This document shows, piece after piece, positions 21,026-29,998 of a stretch of DNA of 58,356 nucleotides. Origin of the DNA: Pseudorhodoferax aquiterrae (lineage in GTDB: Bacteria; Pseudomonadota; Gammaproteobacteria; Burkholderiales; Burkholderiaceae_C). The stretch lies in assembly GCF_014652235.1 (NCBI RefSeq), contig NZ_BMYK01000033.1, positions 1-58,356 of the forward strand, in the 5' to 3' direction. How positions within the stretch are numbered: the stretch's first letter is position 1; every line of letters starts with the position of its first letter. The notes below the pieces were generated by a model. That model was not told where the DNA came from and made no database searches. It saw only the letters and a list, made by a program, of their open reading frames with translations. The translations under genes and the position numbers were made by a program.

Positions 21026-21892
21026 ATGAAGACTGCCATGCTGTACCCGGAACTGTTCAAACAACTCGAAGCCGTGCGCTGGAACATGGAGAAGGACATC
21101 CCCTGGGACCAGTTCGACGCCGCCAAGCTCACGGACGAACAGGCGCAGACCATCAAGATGAACGCCATCACCGAGTGGTCGGCGCTGCCGGCCACCGAGA
21201 TGTTCCTGCGCGACAACCAGGGCGACAGCGATTTCTCTGCCTTCATGTCGGTCTGGTTCTTCGAGGAGCAGAAGCATTCGCTGGTGCTCATGGAGTACCT
21301 GCGCCGCTTCCGGCCCGAGCTGGCGCCCACCGAGGAAGAGTTGCACGAGGTGCGCTTCGAGTTCGACCCCGCGCCCGCGCTGGAAACGCTGATGCTGCAC
21401 TTCTGCGGCGAGATCCGCCTGAACCACTGGTACAGGCGCGCCAGCGAGTGGCACACCGAACCCGTGATCAAGAAGATCTACGACACGCTCAGCAAGGACG
21501 AAGCCCGCCACGGCGGCGCCTACCTCCGCTACATGAAGCGCGCGATCCAGAACGCCGGCAACGAGGCGCGGGCCGCCTTCACCAAGGTCGGCGTGCTGAT
21601 GGCCAGCGCGCGGCGCACGGCCCAGGCCCTGCACCCGACCAACCTGCACGTGAACCAGGCCCTGTTCCCGCGCGACACGGTGCAGTCGCGCCTGCCCAAC
21701 CCCGAGTGGCTGGAGCACTGGCTGGACCAGCAGATCAAGTTCGACGCCGTCTGGGAAGGCAAGGTCGTCGAGCGCATCCTGCACAACCTGAGCCTGCTGA
21801 TGGACCGCAGCTTCAAGACCGTGCAGGAGCTGAACCGCTACCGCAAGGAAATCACGCGCGAGCAGGCTGCGGCGGCGCCCAGCGCCGCCTGA
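21026..21892 (+). CDS. Ferritin-like diiron protein (acyl-ACP desaturase-like fold)
   Basis: A 288-residue helical protein with a diiron ligand set in the order expected for ferritin-like oxidases. Candidate ligands are Glu50 (ITEWSALPATE), Glu81 and His84 (FEEQKH), Glu129 (CGEIRLNH), and Glu159 and His162 (KDEARHGG). Spacing and the DEARH motif resemble soluble acyl-ACP desaturases and related diiron hydroxylases, but the substrate is unknown. The start is ATG 21026 just after the -10 box; a second ATG lies four codons on. It converges with the HD-GYP-like gene, with adjacent stops. Confidence 0.85.
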   Translation: MKTAMLYPELFKQLEAVRWNMEKDIPWDQFDAAKLTDEQAQTIKMNAITEWSALPATEMFLRDNQGDSDFSAFMSVWFFEEQKHSLVLMEYLRRFRPELAPTEEELHEVRFEFDPAPALETLMLHFCGEIRLNHWYRRASEWHTEPVIKKIYDTLSKDEARHGGAYLRYMKRAIQNAGNEARAAFTKVGVLMASARRTAQALHPTNLHVNQALFPRDTVQSRLPNPEWLEHWLDQQIKFDAVWEGKVVERILHNLSLLMDRSFKTVQELNRYRKEITREQAAAAPSAA

Positions 21893-23101
21893 TCAGACCA
21901 GCGCCAGCAGCCGGTCCAGCGGCACCTGGACCTTCACCTCGCGCTGCGGCACGCTGGCCGCGATCTTGTACTGCGGCAAGGCCGTGTCGCGCAGCATCAT
22001 GGTGCCGGCCGGCAGGCCGTCCCGGTTGACCAGCACGGCCACGCGCGGCGTGCTGGTGTTCTTGCCGCGCTGGACCACCACCGCCAGCTCGTTGTTGACC
22101 AGCCGCACGTACAGGCCCGGGGAATAGACCCCCACGGCCTTGATCAGCGCGGCGCCGGCCTCGTCCACCTGCTGCGCCTCGTCGAAGTAGCAGCCCTGCA
22201 TGGCGGCCGAGGTGGACATGGGCGTGCGCGACACGCGCGGCGCCAGCCGGCTCGTGAACATGTCGGCGCGCTGGATCAGCCGCGCCAGCCGCAGCGGCAC
22301 GGTCTTGGCAGCCAGCGGCCCGGGCGCCCGGTCGTGGTGGTGGCGCACGGCCAGCAGCCAGTTCTCGTCGGTCACCCCGAGTGCCAGCAGCTGCGAGAAG
22401 CTGCGCTGCGCGTGCTGCTCGATGGCCTCGATCTGGGCGGCCGTCAGCGCATCGGCCTGCTGGGCCAGCTGGTCCTGCAGTACCGTCATGCTGATGTTCA
22501 TGGTCAGCGCGGCCTTGCCCAGGGCTTCGTCGAGTTCGGCCGGCCACTGCAGCACCTCGCGCGCGGCCAGGCTGCACACCGCGTAGACCACCATGGCGTG
22601 GGTGGCGCTGTACAGCCGCGTCTCGGTGGCCGACAGGTGGTTCAGCGCGAGCAGCGTCGCGTCCGGGTGGTGCTGCAGCGCCTCGCGCAGCTCCTGGTAG
22701 AGCCTGTCCAGCCGGCCCAGGAAATCTTCGCCCTGCACGTCGCGCAGCAGGCCGTTGGCGCGCGATTGCAGCGCCACCCAGTCGGGCCGGTCGGGCTTCT
22801 CGGGGCGCACGTTGCTGGAGAACAGGTCGTCCGGCGCGATCTTCACGTTCTGGATCTCGCCCAGCGTGCGCTCGGAGCGCACCATGTCGTGCAGCTTGCC
22901 CATGTAGGCACGCTGGCGGTCGTCGCTGGCGTCCATGTCGATGCACACCGTGATGCCGCGCGAAGTCCATTGCGTGAACTCTTCGCGCGTCTGGATCACG
23001 TAGCCCTTGTGGGCCAGCAGCACCCCGCGCTCGGTGCGCAGCTCGAACGGCAGCGGATGGCCGAGCTTGATCGAGTTGATGTTGACTTCGACAAGGTTCA
23101 T
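21893..23101 (-). CDS. Degenerate HD-GYP domain protein
   Basis: A 402-residue cytosolic protein related to c-di-GMP phosphodiesterases of the HD-GYP class. An N-terminal domain of about 100 residues starts MNLVEVNINSIKLGHPLPFEL. The HD-GYP region runs from about 150 to 320. ATHAMVVYAVCSLA keeps the first His (168). The metal-binding HD dyad (normally LLHDIGK) is replaced around 199-205 by TMNISM, and the HHExxDGxGYP motif is reduced to HHHDRAPGP (254-262). It is therefore probably catalytically dead and may act as a c-di-GMP sensor or scaffold. A CATAAT box lies 9 nt before ATG 23101. It is divergent from rfaE2. Confidence 0.85.
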   Translation of the reverse strand: MNLVEVNINSIKLGHPLPFELRTERGVLLAHKGYVIQTREEFTQWTSRGITVCIDMDASDDRQRAYMGKLHDMVRSERTLGEIQNVKIAPDDLFSSNVRPEKPDRPDWVALQSRANGLLRDVQGEDFLGRLDRLYQELREALQHHPDATLLALNHLSATETRLYSATHAMVVYAVCSLAAREVLQWPAELDEALGKAALTMNISMTVLQDQLAQQADALTAAQIEAIEQHAQRSFSQLLALGVTDENWLLAVRHHHDRAPGPLAAKTVPLRLARLIQRADMFTSRLAPRVSRTPMSTSAAMQGCYFDEAQQVDEAGAALIKAVGVYSPGLYVRLVNNELAVVVQRGKNTSTPRVAVLVNRDGLPAGTMMLRDTALPQYKIAASVPQREVKVQVPLDRLLALV

Positions 23102-23177
23102 GGACGCACGATTATGGGAGCCGCGGCGCCGGCCGCACGGCCCGAAATGGCAGGCCATGGCGCGCCATTTCGGCTGC

Positions 23178-23183
23178 TAGCAT
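23178..23183 (+). promoter_or_regulatory. -10-like box (TAGCAT) 8 nt before rfaE2
   Basis: TAGCAT ends 8 nt before the rfaE2 ATG at 23192, the same arrangement as at purB and srkA. Confidence 0.4.
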
Positions 23184-23191
23184 CGCCGCCC

Positions 23192-23686
23192 ATGAGCGCC
23201 TTCGCCCCGCCCGCCTTCCTGGACAAGATCTGCGCCCGCCGCGACGCGCCCGCGCGCCTGGCCGCCTTGCCGCGCCCCTGGGTGTTCACCAACGGGGTGT
23301 TCGACGTCCTGCACCGCGGCCATGTGCAGTACCTCGCGCAGGCGCGCGCCCAGGGCGGCAGCCTGGTCGTGGCGCTCAACAGCGATGCCTCGGCGCGGCG
23401 GCTGGGCAAGGGGCCGGACCGGCCGCTCAACGCCGAAGCCGACCGTGCCGTGATGGTGGCCGCGCTCGGCGCCGTCGACCTCGTGACCTGGTTCGACGAA
23501 GACACGCCGCAGGCGCTGATCGGCGAACTGCGGCCCGACCTCATCGTCAAGGGCGGCGACTACGACATGGACAAGCTGCCCGAGACCGCGCTGGTGCGCA
23601 GCTGGGGCGGCGCTGCGCTGGCGATCCCGTTCGTGGACGGCTACTCGACCACCGCGCTGGTGGCACGCATCCGCGACACACCGTAG
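23192..23686 (+). CDS. rfaE2: D-glycero-beta-D-manno-heptose 1-phosphate adenylyltransferase
   Basis: A 164-residue nucleotidyltransferase equal to the C-terminal domain of HldE. It makes ADP-heptose for LPS inner core synthesis. The cytidylyltransferase-fold motif GVFDVLHRGHVQYL carries the HxGH ATP-binding site. NSDASARRLGKGPDRPLN and PDLIVKGGDYDMDKLPE match the family. In this lineage the kinase half is a separate gene elsewhere. The 3' end overlaps the rhombosortase gene by 46 bp on the opposite strand. Confidence 0.95.
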   Translation: MSAFAPPAFLDKICARRDAPARLAALPRPWVFTNGVFDVLHRGHVQYLAQARAQGGSLVVALNSDASARRLGKGPDRPLNAEADRAVMVAALGAVDLVTWFDEDTPQALIGELRPDLIVKGGDYDMDKLPETALVRSWGGAALAIPFVDGYSTTALVARIRDTP

Positions 23687-24234
23687 GCCGCCAGCGCGCA
23701 GAGCAGCCCGGCCAGCGCGCCCGTGAGGTGCGCGCCCGTGGCCACGGCGAAGCCCCATTCGGGCTCGAACACCAGCGGCCGGTTCCAGGCGCCCTCGGCC
23801 AGCAGCTTGGCCGCGAGGCCCGCCCCCAGCAGGCCCGCCCACACCTGGTGCCCGCGCGTGAAGGCGCAGTGCACCACGAGCACGGCGACCGCCGCGTGCA
23901 GCACGCCGGACAGGCCGGCGTAGCGCTCGATCTGCGGGAACAGCAGCAAACCCAGCGTGGACAGCGGCCAGGCCGCGAACAGGGCCCAGGCCTGGGCCCG
24001 CGGCACCTGCAGCGCCAGACCCAGCACGGCCACCGCCGCCAGCGCCAGCAGGTTGGCCAGCCAGTGCGCGGGCGAGCGGTGCACGAGCGCGGCGACCCAC
24101 CAGGTCATGGCGTCGCCCGCGAACTCGGGCCACCACTCCCATTCCAGCGGGTTGCCCTGCCACCAGGCCAGCCCGCTGCCGGCGCCCAGCAGCAGGCACA
24201 GCGCGGGCCAGGACCAATCGTCGTTGCGGTTCAC
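23641..24234 (-). CDS. rrtA: Rhombosortase (rhomboid-family intramembrane serine protease)
   Basis: A 197-residue protein with five to six hydrophobic segments. The rhomboid active site is visible as Ser109 in GLSGVLH and His169 in GAHLTGALAG; HRSPAHWLANLLAL supplies the conserved His/Asn of the oxyanion region. The small size and motif spacing fit rhombosortases, which process GlyGly-CTERM proteins for surface release. The start is a GTG at 24232-24234; an ATG two bases upstream is out of frame. It lies 4 bp after the RND gene, so it is probably the last gene of the efflux operon. No GlyGly-CTERM substrate is seen in this window. Confidence 0.82.
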   Translation of the reverse strand: MNRNDDWSWPALCLLLGAGSGLAWWQGNPLEWEWWPEFAGDAMTWWVAALVHRSPAHWLANLLALAAVAVLGLALQVPRAQAWALFAAWPLSTLGLLLFPQIERYAGLSGVLHAAVAVLVVHCAFTRGHQVWAGLLGAGLAAKLLAEGAWNRPLVFEPEWGFAVATGAHLTGALAGLLCALAAYGVSRMRATSAVVE

Positions 24235-24238
24235 ATGC

Positions 24239-27200
24239 TCAGTGTGGCACGGGCGCGGCCTCGGGGGGCTGGCGGCGCAGCCGGCGCACGCTGCGGCGGA
24301 CCCACTGCTCGAAGTCGTCCACGTAGGTGAACACCGCCGGCACCACGAGCAGGCTCAGCACCGTGGAGGTGATGAGGCCGCCGATCACCGCCGTGGCCAT
24401 GGGCGAGCGGAAGCTTGCGTCGGCCGCGCCCCAGCCGACCGCGATGGGCAGCATGCCCGCGCCCATGGCCAGCGTGGTCATGATGATGGGCCGCGCACGC
24501 TTGTGGCAGGCGTCCAGCAGGGCTTCCCAGCGGTTCATGCCATGGTCGCGCCGCGCCACGATGGCGTACTCCACGAGCAGGATGGAGTTCTTGGTGGCGA
24601 TGCCCATCAGCATGATGAGGCCGATCAGCGAGGGCATGGAGAAGCTCTTGTCGGCGACCATGAGGCCCACGAAAGCCCCGCCCAGCGACAGCGGCAGCGC
24701 CGCCAGGATGGTCACCGGCTGCAGGAAGTCCTTGAACAGCAGCACCAGCACGATGTAGATGCAGACCACGCCGGTCAGCATCGCCAGGCCAAAGCCCGTG
24801 AACAGCTCGCCCATGGCCTCGGCGTCGCCCACGTCGATGATGCGCACGCTGGCCGGCAGGTTCTTCACGGCCGGAAGCATGCGCACCGCCTCGGTCACGT
24901 CGTTCAAGCCGCGCGTGGACAGCTCGATCTCGTAGTTCATGTTGCGCGCGCGGTCGTAGCGGCTGATCACGGCCGGCCCGCCGGCCAGCTCCAGCGTGGC
25001 CACCTCGCCCAGGCGCACCGGGCCGTGCGCGCCGGGCACGGCCAGGCTTTCCAGCAGCGCCAGGTCCTGCCGCGCGTCGTCGCGCAGCTTGACCATGATG
25101 GGCACCTGGCGCTCGGGCAGGTTGAGCTTGGCGAGCTGGTTGTCGTAGTCGCCCATGGTCGCCACGCGCAGCGTGTCGGCAATCGCCGCACTCGTGACGC
25201 CCAGGTCGGCCGCGCGGGCGAAGTCGGGGCGCACCACGATCTCGGGCCGCACCAGGCTGGCCATCGACGTCACGTTGCCGATGCCCGGGATGGTGCGCAG
25301 TTCGCGCTCCACGTCGGTGGCGGCCTGGCGCAGGGCCTGCGGATCCTGGCTGGACAGCGCCAGCACGTACTTGTCGTTGGAGCCGCCCAGTCCCACGCCC
25401 GTGCGCGCGCCGGGCAGGTCGGCCAGCGCCTGGCGGATCTGCTGCTCGATCACCTGCTTCTTGGGCCGCGCGCCGCGCGGCGCGAGCTGCAGCGTCAGCG
25501 TGGCCTTGCGCGCCTCGACGAAGTTGCCCGAGAACGGGTCCGCCCCCGCGCTGCCGGCGCCGATGGCCGTGTAGATGTCGCCGATGTGGTCGATGTGGAG
25601 CAGGCGCTGGCGCACCTGTTCGGCCATGGCCATGGTCTGCTCCAGCTTGGCGCCGGGCGGCAGCTCCACGCGCACCTGGGTCTGGGCGTTGTCGTCGGGC
25701 GGGATGAAGCCCGAGGGCAGCAGCGGGATCAGTGCCAGCGATCCGAAGAAGAACAGCGTGGCGCCCACCATGGTCAGGAAGCGGTGTCGCAGGCAGGCCT
25801 GGGCCATGCGCATGTAGCGCGCCAGCCAGGCCGGCTCCTTCTCCTGGCCGACCAGCGGCTTGAGCATGTAGGCCGCCATCATGGGCGTGAGCAGCCGCGC
25901 CACCACGAGCGAGGCGAACACCGCCAGCGAGGCGGTCCAGCCGAACTGCTTGAAGAACTTGCCGACCACGCCGCTCATGAAGGCCGTGGGCAGGAACACC
26001 GCGATCAGCGTGAAGGTGGTCGCCACCACGGCCAGGCCGATTTCCTCGGCCGCCTCCATCGCGGCCTGGTAGGGCGTCTTGCCCATGCGCAGGTGGCGCA
26101 CGATGTTCTCAACCTCGACGATGGCGTCGTCCACGAGGATGCCCACCACGAGGGACAGCGCCAAGAGCGTGATGATGTTGATCGAGAAGCCCAGCAAATA
26201 CATGCCGATGAAGGCCGGGATCACCGACAGCGGCAGCGCCACTGCGGAGACGATGGTGGCGCGCCAGTCGCGCAGGAACAGCCAGACCACCAGCACCGCG
26301 AGGACGGCGCCCTCGTAGAGCAGCTTCATCGAGGCGTCGTATTCCTCGGAGGCGATCTTCACGAAGTCCAGCGTGCGCGTGAGCCGGATGTCGGGGTGGT
26401 CGGCCTGCAGCTTCTTCAGCGCCTCTTCCACGCCGGCGCCGACCTCGACCTCGCTGGCGCCGCGCGAGCGCGCGACCTCGAAGCCCACCACCTGCTTGCC
26501 GTTCAGCACGGCCGTGGCGCGCTGCTCGGCCACCGTGTCTTCCACCGTCGCCACGTCGGAGAGCAGGATGCGGCGCCCGTCGGACAGCGGGATCTGCATG
26601 CGCCGCAGCTCGTCGGCAGATTGCACAGTGCCGATGGTGCGCACGGGCTGCTCGCTGCCGCCCAGGTCGGCCCGGCCGCCCGCACTTTCCAGCTGCACCT
26701 GGCGCAGCTGGCGCGACACGTCGGCCGCCGTGGCGCGCAGCGCCTGCAGCTTGGCCGGGTCCAGCGCCACGCGCACCTCGCGCGTCACGCCGCCCACGCG
26801 GTTGACGGCGCCCACGCCGCGCACGGCCAGCAGCCGGCGCGCGATGGTGTCGTCGACGAACCAGGACAGTGCCTCGTCGTCGAGCCGGTCCGATGAGATC
26901 GCGAAGGCCAGGATGGGCTGGGACGCCAGGTCCAGCTTGGTCACGATGGGATCGCGCAGATCCGTCGGCATGTCCGAGCGCACCCGGCTCACGGCCGAGC
27001 GCACGTCGTCCACGGCCTCCTGGATCGGCTTTTCCAGCACGAACTCGGCCGCGATGGTCGCCGAGCCATCGGTCAGCGTGCTCGTGATGTGCTTGAGGCC
27101 CTGCAGCGTGGCGATCGAGTTCTCGATCTTGCGCGCCACGTCGTTCTCCAGCTGCGCGGGCGAGGCGCCCGGCAGCGCGGCGGTCACGATGACCACGGGC

Positions 27201-27325
27201 AGGTCCATGTCCGGGAAGTTCTGCACCTTCATGGAATGGAAGGCGAACAACCCGCCCAGCGTCAGCAGCACGAACAGCATCGCCGCCGGGATGGGGTTCT
27301 TGATCGACCAGGAAGACAGGTTCAT
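24239..27325 (-). CDS. RND efflux pump permease (HAE1 family)
   Basis: A 1028-residue proton-driven inner-membrane pump with the twelve-helix RND topology and two large periplasmic loops. The N-terminus FIKNP-like MNLSSWSIKNPIPAAML and the FPDMDLPVV motif are typical. The TM4 aspartate pair lies in GILVDDAIVEVENIVRH, and IMLMGIATKNSILLVEY is in the second half. The sequence groups with HAE1 drug pumps rather than CzcA metal pumps. The start ATG 27323-27325 is 13 bp after the adaptor stop. Confidence 0.95.
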   Translation of the reverse strand: MNLSSWSIKNPIPAAMLFVLLTLGGLFAFHSMKVQNFPDMDLPVVIVTAALPGASPAQLENDVARKIENSIATLQGLKHITSTLTDGSATIAAEFVLEKPIQEAVDDVRSAVSRVRSDMPTDLRDPIVTKLDLASQPILAFAISSDRLDDEALSWFVDDTIARRLLAVRGVGAVNRVGGVTREVRVALDPAKLQALRATAADVSRQLRQVQLESAGGRADLGGSEQPVRTIGTVQSADELRRMQIPLSDGRRILLSDVATVEDTVAEQRATAVLNGKQVVGFEVARSRGASEVEVGAGVEEALKKLQADHPDIRLTRTLDFVKIASEEYDASMKLLYEGAVLAVLVVWLFLRDWRATIVSAVALPLSVIPAFIGMYLLGFSINIITLLALSLVVGILVDDAIVEVENIVRHLRMGKTPYQAAMEAAEEIGLAVVATTFTLIAVFLPTAFMSGVVGKFFKQFGWTASLAVFASLVVARLLTPMMAAYMLKPLVGQEKEPAWLARYMRMAQACLRHRFLTMVGATLFFFGSLALIPLLPSGFIPPDDNAQTQVRVELPPGAKLEQTMAMAEQVRQRLLHIDHIGDIYTAIGAGSAGADPFSGNFVEARKATLTLQLAPRGARPKKQVIEQQIRQALADLPGARTGVGLGGSNDKYVLALSSQDPQALRQAATDVERELRTIPGIGNVTSMASLVRPEIVVRPDFARAADLGVTSAAIADTLRVATMGDYDNQLAKLNLPERQVPIMVKLRDDARQDLALLESLAVPGAHGPVRLGEVATLELAGGPAVISRYDRARNMNYEIELSTRGLNDVTEAVRMLPAVKNLPASVRIIDVGDAEAMGELFTGFGLAMLTGVVCIYIVLVLLFKDFLQPVTILAALPLSLGGAFVGLMVADKSFSMPSLIGLIMLMGIATKNSILLVEYAIVARRDHGMNRWEALLDACHKRARPIIMTTLAMGAGMLPIAVGWGAADASFRSPMATAVIGGLITSTVLSLLVVPAVFTYVDDFEQWVRRSVRRLRRQPPEAAPVPH

Positions 27326-27338
27326 GGCAGGTCCCGTT

Positions 27339-28490
27339 TCACTTGGCCGCGCCCGGCGCCTCGGCCGGCGCCGCGTCGACCACGCGCACGAGGTCGCCGT
27401 CGTTGAGGAAGCCCGCGCCCTCGGTCACCACGCGCGCGCCGGCCGGCAGATCCCCGGTGATCTCGATGCGCTCGCCGATGCGCCGTCCGGCCTGCACCTT
27501 GCGCATCTGCACGCGGCTGTCGGCCTGCAGCACCATCACGGTGTTGAAGCCGTCGCGCGGCACCACGGCGGCCTGCGGCACGGTCTGCGCGGCGCTCTTG
27601 CCCAGCGCGAACTCGCCACGCGCGAACATGCCGGCCTTGAAGCCCTTGTGGGCCTGCACAGAGGGGATGTCCACATAGACCAGGCCGTTGCGCGTCTGCG
27701 CGTCCACGGTCGGCGCGATGCTGCGCACCTTGCCCTGCACCTGGGCACCGCCGGGCGCCGTCACGCGCACGGGCATGCCCACGGCCAGGCGGCCCAGCTC
27801 GGCCGCGCCGACCTCGGCGCGCCACTCGAGCCGGCCCTGGCGGATCAAGCGGAACAGCTCGGTGCCCGAGCCGACCACGCTGCCCACGGTGGCGCTGCGC
27901 GCCGAGATCACGCCGTCGTCCGGCGCCAGGACCTGGGTGTTGCGCCCGCGCACCTGCTGGGCCGCGAGCACTGCCTCGGCCGCCTCCACGCGCGCCTTGG
28001 CGGTCTGTTCGGCGGTCTGGTACTGGGTGATCTGCTGCTGGCTCAGCGCGCCGGTCTTCTCCAGCGTGCGCGCACGGGCGGCGTTGCCGGCCGCGTCGGC
28101 GGCGGTCGCGCGGGCCTCGGCCAGCGATGCCTTGGCCTGGGCCACGTCGGCATCCACGGTCTCGGGCGCGAAGCGGGCCAGCACCTGGCCGCGGCGCACC
28201 ACGTCGCCCACGTTCACGCGCACCTCCGCCAGACGCAGGCCGGCGGATTCGGAGCCCACGCTGGCCTCCTGCCAGGCGGCGATGTTGCCGTTCGCGGCCA
28301 GCGTGATGGCCAGCTCGGCCGGCTCGGGCGCGGCCACGCGCACGGTCAGCGCCGGGCGGGGCTGGGCTGCGTCGGCCTTGGCCGGCTGCGGCGCTGCTTC
28401 GGAAGCGGGCTGGCGCGTGAACCACCAGCCGGCGGCCACCAGGGCCAGCACGACGGCGGTGATGGAAAGATTGCGTTGGGTACGGGTCAT
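27339..28490 (-). CDS. RND periplasmic adaptor (membrane fusion protein)
   Basis: A 383-residue adaptor linking the pump to the outer-membrane channel. An N-terminal signal anchor (about 8-25) is followed by the barrel-sandwich half-motifs GNIAAWQEASVGSES and RVNVGDVVRRGQVLARF. An alpha-helical hairpin (about 115-180) and the second lipoyl half APDDGVISARSATVGSVVGSG come next. The C-terminal beta-barrel and membrane-proximal domains are complete. It begins 2 bp after the stop of the outer-membrane factor gene. Confidence 0.94.
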   Translation of the reverse strand: MTRTQRNLSITAVVLALVAAGWWFTRQPASEAAPQPAKADAAQPRPALTVRVAAPEPAELAITLAANGNIAAWQEASVGSESAGLRLAEVRVNVGDVVRRGQVLARFAPETVDADVAQAKASLAEARATAADAAGNAARARTLEKTGALSQQQITQYQTAEQTAKARVEAAEAVLAAQQVRGRNTQVLAPDDGVISARSATVGSVVGSGTELFRLIRQGRLEWRAEVGAAELGRLAVGMPVRVTAPGGAQVQGKVRSIAPTVDAQTRNGLVYVDIPSVQAHKGFKAGMFARGEFALGKSAAQTVPQAAVVPRDGFNTVMVLQADSRVQMRKVQAGRRIGERIEITGDLPAGARVVTEGAGFLNDGDLVRVVDAAPAEAPGAAK

Positions 28491-28492
28491 GG

Positions 28493-29998
28493 TCAACGGG
28501 TCTGCGCTGCGGCAGCGGGGGAAGTGGTGTGGAAGGCGGTCTGGCCGTCCTCGGGGCGGGTCCAGCCGCCACCGAGCGCGCGGTACAGGCTGACCCAGGC
28601 TTCGGTGCGTTCGCGCTGCAGCGCCACGCGCGCGGTCTGCGCCGCGAACAGCGTGCGGCGCGCGTCCTCGAGCTCGAACAGGCTGGCCAGGCCGCCGTCG
28701 TAGCGGGCCTGCGTGGCGTCGAACGAGGCCTGGTAGCCGGCCACGGCGGTGTCGGCGTCGCCGGCGCGCCGGGCCGTGTCCTGCAGCCTGAGCAGGGCTT
28801 CCTCGACCTCGCGCACGCCCTGGCGCACCTTGGCGCGGTACAGCGCCACGGCCTCGTCGTAGCGCGCGCGGGCGGCCTCGGCATTGGCCGCCCGCGTGCC
28901 GCCGTCGAAGATGGGCAGGCTCAGTTGCAGCGGGCCGATGCTCCAGCTGTTGACGGTCTCGCTGGCGCCGGCGCCGCGCACGTGCAGCGCCGAGATGCTG
29001 CCCGAAAGCGACAGCCGCGGGTAACGCTGGGCCTGCGCTGCACCGGCATCGAAGCTGGCGGCCGCCACGGCCAGCTCGGCCGCGTAGACATCGGGCCGCT
29101 GCGCGAGCGCGCGCGCGGGCACGCTGTCCACGCTTTGCAGGGCGGGCAGCGCCAGGTTGCCGGGGCCGGCGTCCAGCCGCTGCGCCAGGGCCGGCAGCTC
29201 CCAGCCCGTCAGCGCCACCAGGGCCTGGCGCTGCAGGGCGCATTGGGTGCGCTGCTGCGTGAGCCGGGCCGCGGCGTCGGCGGCGCTGGCGCGCGTCAGC
29301 GCCGCATCGGCCGGCGCGGCGAAGCCGGCCTGCTCCGACAGCGCGGTCAGGCGCGCGCTCTCGCGGCGCGAGGCCGTGTCCTGTTCGCTCACCGCGAGCT
29401 GCCGCGCGCAGGCGCGCTCGGCGAAGTAGGCATTGGCCGTCTCTGCGGCCACGGCCACACGGGCCTGGTGCCACTGCGCCTGGCTGGCCGAGAGCCGCGC
29501 GCCGGCTGCGTCGCGCGTGGCGGCCAGGCCGCCGAACAGGTCGATCTCCCAGCCCGCCTGCAGGCCGGCCTGCGCGTTCGTGAAGGTCGGCAGCGAGGCC
29601 GTGCCGCCCGAGACGCCGCCGCTGCCCGTGGACAAGGTGTTGCCGCGGCTCAGCGACAGGCTGCCGTCCAGCGTCGGACCCATGGCCGCGCCGGCCTGCA
29701 CGCGCGTGGCGCGGGCCTCGGCGATGCGCGCGGCCGCGCTGGCGACGTCGGGGCTGGCGGCCTGCGCGGCGGCGATGAGCTCGACCAGCAGCGCGTCGCC
29801 GGACTGGCGCCACCAGTCGGCCAGCTGCGGCACGGCGCCGCCATGCGGCAGGCCGGTCTGCGGTGTGTGCCACTGCGCAGGGGTGGGCGCCTGGACGGCG
29901 GCCGGTGGCCGCGCGACGCTGCACGCGGCCAGCAGCAGCGGCAGCCCGGCCAGGGCCAGGCGCCGCAGCGCGGGGGAGGGGGAAGAGGACAGGTTCAT
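28493..29998 (-). CDS. NodT-family outer membrane factor lipoprotein
   Basis: A 501-residue TolC/OprM-type channel. The signal peptide ends in a lipobox LLLAACS, so the protein is lipidated. Two repeats of coiled-coil plus beta hairpin are recognised, with WEIDLFGGLAATRDAAGARL and ALAQRPDVYAAELAVAAASFD as family markers, and a C-terminal SLYRALGGGW. The ATG overlaps the tetR stop by ATGA, coupling pump synthesis to its repressor. Confidence 0.94.
   Translation of the reverse strand: MNLSSSPSPALRRLALAGLPLLLAACSVARPPAAVQAPTPAQWHTPQTGLPHGGAVPQLADWWRQSGDALLVELIAAAQAASPDVASAAARIAEARATRVQAGAAMGPTLDGSLSLSRGNTLSTGSGGVSGGTASLPTFTNAQAGLQAGWEIDLFGGLAATRDAAGARLSASQAQWHQARVAVAAETANAYFAERACARQLAVSEQDTASRRESARLTALSEQAGFAAPADAALTRASAADAAARLTQQRTQCALQRQALVALTGWELPALAQRLDAGPGNLALPALQSVDSVPARALAQRPDVYAAELAVAAASFDAGAAQAQRYPRLSLSGSISALHVRGAGASETVNSWSIGPLQLSLPIFDGGTRAANAEAARARYDEAVALYRAKVRQGVREVEEALLRLQDTARRAGDADTAVAGYQASFDATQARYDGGLASLFELEDARRTLFAAQTARVALQRERTEAWVSLYRALGGGWTRPEDGQTAFHTTSPAAAAQTR

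Noticed and set aside
23957-26896. A 979-codon plus-strand frame opposite the RND pump gene
   Set aside because: It is antisense to a clear pump gene and His/Arg/Gln-rich without domains.
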